64,000 nucleotides of DNA. Origin: Blasia pusilla (taxonomy: Eukaryota; Marchantiophyta; Marchantiopsida; Blasiales). Position 1 is the first letter of the stretch. Every line of letters begins with the position of its first letter. Location: the NCBI GenBank assembly GCA_050084515.1, contig CM114271.1:2666001-2730000 (forward strand), in the 5' to 3' direction. A program made the position numbers and the translations under genes. The notes beneath the pieces were generated by a model. It did no database searches and had not been told where the DNA came from. It was given only the letters and a program-made list of their open reading frames with translations. Positions 57,701 through 64,000 of the stretch are shown here, piece after piece.

Positions 57701-60700
57701 CTCCTCACATCCGCCTATCCGTCGAGTTGCCATGCACATCCTTCTTGGTGGGCATGACAGTGGAAGATGCATACTCTCCATGCGACATCTCCACTAGTCT
57801 TGCTCCAACCAAGTCCTGGCTCCTACTTTGAATCAGAGCCCTCTCCATGTCACTATACCTGTAGGGTCGTCGAAAGATCGGCGTGTCACTTGACAACTCA
57901 ATGCGGATCCCTGGACCCTTCAGCATACCCAAATCATGCATACTAAATGTAAAACAACTCCTATAACTCCTCACGAACTGATGTATTTGACGCCGCTCTC
58001 CTCCTATGAACTTAGGGCCCATATCTGGCTCCCAAGTCTCCATCGTGACTACGGTAGGACTCTTCAGCGTGGGTGTAGATGGTTGTTATGATACAACATT
58101 GTCTCGGACAACAAAACTTGACTGCTCCCCTATAACCAACTGCAAAATTGGATCTCCATGTGTAGTACCTAGGCTCAATGTTGTGGCTACCATCTCCTAG
58201 CGTACCTGCAAAACATCCCAAGAAGTCCAAGGGTGTCTCTCCCAATCATCCCTAGTGTATCAATCTCCTTGGGTCTTGCCCCCAACCATTGCCTCAACCA
58301 TCTCGGTAGGCATGGGGCTCACCAACGCAACAATTGTGATCTGTCGCATCTGCAAACGACGTTGCTCAGCTACTCCTAAGCTGAAAATCCATGTCAAGCA
58401 ATTCAGGTCCATCGCCTGATCCAAGACATGACGTCGTGATGCCTCTGATAGTGACGAAACTGCCATTACTCCTATGGGGAATCCCATCACTCGCTCTCAC
58501 TCATCGGCGTTGGGCTCCACCAACCGATGTACTTGGTCATATCAAACCAAGCCATGTCTGGACTCCTCGAATGCATAGGAAGCGGGAAAACTCACCAAGG
58601 TGGAAAAGGCTGCCCGTGGCATGCCAATCTTGTTCATCACAATCAACGGAGATTGAACATCGTGTCATACTTCCTGTGATGGATGACCTAGATCCACAAT
58701 AGAACCCACCAAAAAATTAGAGGGGCGCTCCACTCTCGCATATGCCCTTTGCAACACCTCATGTGGTACCAAGTTGGTCCACCAAAAATGCGGGCGGTGT
58801 GCTCTAGAACCTACACTCGCCGTATCTAACAACACTTCCAGGATGATCCATGTGCGCACCTAATGTGCACCCGTCACCACGCGGGTATCGAATCGCCCAA
58901 AATCGGCACATTCTCGAGAATGTATGTTGGAGAACGAGGCTAATGCTCATGTAAATGTCGCAAGATCCGCATCATCTCCCAAAACAACCTGGACTGAGTG
59001 TCAACTAATCCGCTACCTCGTCCAACACGCGATTGGCTTTGACACGGCCAACCAGCAATGACCAAGTCTATGGTCCCTAGCCTCTCCAAGTCCTACGTCC
59101 CCAACAATGAAATATCCCTCGGTAGGGAACTTTGGTAATCCTAGATGGCGGACGCAAACAACAAGTCGAGAAAGCGAAGGCCTAACTGCGCTACATGATG
59201 AAGTGAAGCGCGCCTTGCAACATCATCAATCTCCACATACAGGTACTGTTGCACGTGTACTCCTGCCTGCAAAAAAGCAGCTAACCTAGTGCTGATCCCT
59301 CCAAAGAGATCCAACACCCGAATACCCTCCTCTGGGATGCGCCACATAATAGGTATGGTGTCCAAGGGCGTCATCAAAGCACTCTCGACTGCCTTGGGTT
59401 CCTCTGACCCATCACGCTTTGGTGCAAACATCTCGCTCCACGCGGTCTACATATGCTCAGTGGCTAAGTGTCGAAGCTCCTCAGTCAAGCCCCAAAGCGG
59501 CACCTCTTCTCCACGGAGTGATGCGGCGACCATGACACTCCTCTCCATAGAAATTTCAAGAACGAGCATATCCTCTGTATGGACATGTCCCTCAGTTGAA
59601 TCACTAGGCCAAGTGATGGCGCTGCTAAATGTTGCTAAGGTCGCCATCTCTCTTGGCCGTCGCTTGATCATTGCACCTGTGAATCAAACGGGTAATGAGC
59701 TAAGGCGCCCATCACCTGACTGCCATCCTGGTCTATAGGACGCTGACTCCTCCCAGTAATCCAAGGAAAATCCCATCGGGTATAACACTGCTCCACCAAC
59801 CAAGATGTGGTAGGACTCTACATCAATCACTATCCCCTTGGCTCGCGCCACAGACTCATCTCTAGGATGTCCCGGGCGAATCCTCACCAAAACCTCCTGT
59901 CGGGTGATATATTGTGTGGTACTCGCTCCATCCAAGGATGTATGTATCCCGAATGGAAAACGCTCTACATCGGCTTTGGTCAAGCCCAATCCTCTGAATG
60001 ACGCTTTCCCCAACATTAGGGGTTGCGCTCGTGAATCCAACAAAGACGCGTTGCGGACTAGAAGCTCTACCTCCGGGACTCACCAATTAGAAGACCTCTC
60101 CCCGGTTATCCAACAACACAACACCGAGAGAAGCCATGGCACGCTCTATCGCGGGTCTAGCGGGCATCTCTACCATCTTAGCAGCCGCAGCCTGCCATGA
60201 ATCTGACGTGGACGGCCCGAGTATCCGCTCCAAGGGCAGGTTTATCACCTCCTCTGCAATCATATCTAAACATGATGTAGGAACTCCAACTCCACGCTCA
60301 CATAGCCTAGGGCCAACAGAACACCTTGACGGGCGTACCTCCAAATATCATAACATCGAAAGCAAAAAATAGCGGAGCACGGTACACCATCGTGGTCGCC
60401 CCCAACATCGTACTTGACACATGCTCCTCGTGAGCATTAGTAATAGCAGTCTTCACACTCGTTTCTCCCATCGCCCTCCGTGCCTGCACACCAATAACAT
60501 CACTAACTCTCCTAGAACTCTGATCAGGAGAGGATCATCGATTGGGTCCTCATTGTAGAAAATTGCTAAAGAAGCATAACTGATGGGAAATGGCTCTCAC
60601 ACTCACACACCGCCATGGAGAACAAAATTTGCAATGACAGAATGAGTGGAGGCTGGTCCCCTTCTGAATTATATAGGGTATGTACAAGCAATCATAACCC

Positions 60701-63700
60701 TAACCTTAACCATAGTCCCAAGTTAGACTAACTATGATTAACTAACCCTACTTAAGATAATCGCGCTTAACTGACTAACCAAGATTAAGCTTCCCTACTT
60801 TGTGTGAGTACTAAATGTAGCAGTTCACGTGTCTCATGATCTTGACTGTAACTCAATCTTCAATACTCCCCCTCAAGCTCCTATCGATATCTCTAACGCC
60901 TAAATCATTTCTAAACATCTCAAACTTATCTCTAAACAATGCCTTTGTAAAGATATCAACAATTTGCTAATCTGTACCTATATACACAAGATCAATTTCT
61001 CTTGCAAGCACTTTCTCTCTGATAAAATGATAGTGCACCTCAACATGTTTTGTACGAGCATGAAACACAAGGTTATTAGCAAGCTTGATGCTACTTATAT
61101 TTTCTGCATATATTACACTAGGTCCTAGGTTACTAAAACCAATCTCAACAAGTAATCGATGAAGCCACACCGCCTCACATGTTGCATTGGTTGCTCCTCT
61201 GTACTCAGCCTCTGTTGAAGATAAAGCAATTGTAGGTTGCTTCTTTGAAGCCCAAATTATAGCTACGCTTTCCAAAGTAAATGAATAACCAGATGTGGAG
61301 TGTCGATCAGACACGCTTCTTGCCCAATCAGCATCTGTGAATCCCTGTGATTGAAAACTCGGAGAAGGTTCAAATTGAATCCCGAATTGAATAGAGAATT
61401 TTACATACCGCATAATCCTCCTCACAACATCAAGGTGAGGTTTTCGAGATGCTTGCATAAACTGGCTCACTAGGCCAACACCATAGCTCAAATCTGGTTT
61501 GGTTATAGTTAGATACATCAAACTTCCAACCATGCGCCTGTACATATTAGAATCTGCAAGCAAAACTCCTTCGTCCACTCCTAGCTTCACACTCTAGTCC
61601 AATGGTGTAGAGATTGGCTTACAAGCCGTCATACCATATTTTGAAAGCATATGAAGAGTATGTGGTTCGTTGTAGTAACCACATGCTCTCTCCAACCTTG
61701 ATAAAATCAATATCAAGGAAGTACTTGAGTTCTCCCAAGTCCTTCATATCAAATTCTGCTTGTAACTTAAGCTTGATTTGTTGTACCATTTCTTCAGTAC
61801 TCCTAGTAATCAAGAGATCGTCAACATACAACACAATAAGAACCGTATGATCTTGTACTCTCAAGACATATAACGATGAGTCAAAATAACATACCCTAAA
61901 ATCCAAATCTTGTAGGACGTATGTAATCTTGCCATACCAAGCTCCCATGTCTGCTGATGTCTTAATGCATCAAGCTCTTCCTCCATAGCTTCAATCCATT
62001 CGACTTTACTTGCAGCTTCTTCAAAACAACTCGGCTCGAGTTCTTGAAGGGTAGTCATCATATATGCATGATGTGTCGCAAGGAAACCTTCATGTATGAA
62101 TCTATGAACTGGATATGTAACTCTACTTGATCTACGAAGTTGTTATTCAGAGGTAGATGCCTCTGACACCTGACTCAAGCTCTGACTAGTATCAACAGAC
62201 TGAATACGTACTCTTCCCGTCCATGGACTCACAGATTTAACTGATGAATTTAGGACCTCTCCTAATCTTGCACAAGTACTGGGGGAAGTTAAAGACCATT
62301 TCTATTGGTTTACAATCATATTCTTCCATTCAACAGACGAGTTTATAGGTGGAATAGGCTCAGATGGAGCATACCATGACTTTAGCTCATCAAAGACAAC
62401 ATCCCGACTAATAATAAGTTGCCTAGAGGATGGAATGTAGCACTTATATCCCTTAGTTAACATAGCCAATGAAGATACATCTTTCACACTTGGGATCTAA
62501 TTTCTGACGTCTCTTAGAAGGATCATGACCATAACAAATAGAGCCAAATACTTTCAAGAAGGAAAAATCAGTTTTACTTCTTGTGAAGACTTCAAATGAA
62601 ATTTTATCATGAACTCTTACTGTTGGAGTTCGGTTGATTAAGAAGACTGCACATGCTACAACCTCTGCCCAATACACCTTAGGCATGTTCTTCTCATTCA
62701 GCATAGCTCCTGCCACTTCAACAATATGTCGATTCTTCCTCTCAACCACTCCATTTTTTTGTGGAGTGTAACGGCAAGTCACGTGACGTTGGATACCATT
62801 CTGACGTAAATAATCATCAAACTTTGTTAAAAGATACTCTCCTCCTCCATCACAACGCAATTTCAGAATGTGTTCTCAAGTCTGCTTCTCTACTAGAACT
62901 CTGAATGTTTAGAACACTGAGAATACCTCTGACTTGGCTTTAAGAAAGTATACCCATATATACCTAGAGAAGTCATCAATAAATGAAACAAAGTATTGGC
63001 AACCACTAAGACTAAGTTGTGATGTTGTCCACACATCATTGTGTGGATCAACTCCAATATCTTGGATGCTCTTCTACCTTGCTTTGGAAAAGGAAATCTA
63101 ATTTATTTTCCAAATTGGCAAGGAGGACATACCTCTAACGTAGCAAGACTCGCTAATTTAGGGAGTCTTATTACTATATTAGATGATGAAAGACTCTGTA
63201 ATCTTTGAAGATTCATACGTCCAATTATTTTATGCCACACATTTAGATTTGTGACTTGTTGGCCGGCTTGATCATACATTAATGTTTGAATCTCTGGCAT
63301 AAAAACATCTAATTTGAACATTCTTCCAAATATAGTTCCTTTGGCTATCGTAGTCTGGTCATCCATTGTTTGAATGAAATAATCATCTGTGTTAAACTTC
63401 ACTTAATAACCCTCTTCTACTATCTGTCCTACACAGATCAAGTTTCTTGCAATGGTAGGAACATAGAGAACATTTCCAAGAGCACAAAGACCATCTGATG
63501 CTATTAGAACTTTATCGGTATGCGTGATATGATGTTGAGCGTCATCTCCTTTGAGCACAATTGCATGATCTTTCACCGCCTCCAAACTAGTAAACCCTTT
63601 AGCTTGTGAGGTCATGTGATTTGATGCACCAAAGTCAATGTACCAATCTGTTGTTGAGTCTTTCTTGACCATTGCTCCCATATAATGAGTCATGACAAAG

Positions 63701-64000
63701 AGATGCTCCGTTTGTGAACATTGTTATTCTTGGTATTGCTCTTGGTGTTGTTGCTCCACATAGTTTTATTTTTGTAAGGCTCCTATTCTCATATCTGCCT
63801 TCTTGAAGCAAAACTTTGCATAGTGACCCTTTATCCCACAGGAATTACAAGATCCAGGGACCCTCTGCTGCTGACCTCGACCCCAACGGTTTCCACCATC
63901 ACCACCTTATGATTGTGTCTAGTACTGGTTCGTAGTTGATTGAGTGACGTTATATTGAGTGCCTCTTCTTCCATATCCTTGGTATCCACCACGACCACAA

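Overview
The window looks like nuclear DNA of a land plant, probably a non-flowering one (bryophyte, lycophyte or fern). The evidence is an intron-containing WRKY gene, a plastid-type diaminopimelate decarboxylase gene with eight exons, and a heavy load of plant-type Ty1/copia, Ty3/gypsy, non-LTR and Helitron-like elements. The non-flowering assignment is an inference. It rests on an unpermuted DNMT3-like methyltransferase carried by a retrotransposon and on unusual domain pairings, not on a species match.

Layout. 1-4815: minisatellite and non-coding DNA. 4816-9938 (minus): WRKY gene whose 3.4 kb second intron holds an LTR-like insertion and two foldbacks. 9939-12640: upstream DNA with triplicated CT-rich blocks. 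12690-17100: non-LTR retrotransposon fragments. 17101-19550: AT-rich DNA. 19551-29008 (plus): Ty3/gypsy element copy 1. 29009-33632: AT-rich DNA, a short Helitron-like element and another non-LTR fragment. 33633-36747 (plus): diaminopimelate decarboxylase. 36748-41828: a 26 bp perfect inverted repeat, an unrecognised pseudogene and two adjacent Helitron-like elements. 41829-46323 (plus): gene with a NOC4-like N-terminal half and a very acidic tail. 47623-49003: weak possible exons. 49530-50800: non-LTR fragment. 51110-51702: two more Helitron-like elements. 54073-60553 (minus): gypsy copy 2, cut at its 5' side by a Ty1/copia element (60554 to the window end).

The most striking content is the gypsy family, present as two diverged copies in opposite orientation. 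Its pol order is protease - C5 DNA methyltransferase (DNMT3-like) - reverse transcriptase - RNase H - DDE integrase - PHD finger. Protease and methyltransferase share one reading frame in copy 1. The PHD finger occupies the C-terminal position that a chromodomain holds in chromoviruses. The end structure is also odd: a block A at the 5' end, then internal DNA, a polypurine tract, B1, A2 and B2, so the repeats are split. Both copies are dead, with different lesions in each, and several of those lesions fit deamination of methylated CpG.

Among host genes, diaminopimelate decarboxylase (last step of plastid lysine synthesis) appears intact. The WRKY protein has a divergent WRKY domain and an N-terminal Cys/His double repeat that resembles EsV-1-7 repeats. 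The NOC4-like gene keeps only the N-terminal half of a ribosome-biogenesis protein and is spliced in phase to an Asp/Glu tail ending in a nuclear localisation signal. Everything here was read by eye from the sequence; no alignment, search or expression data were available.
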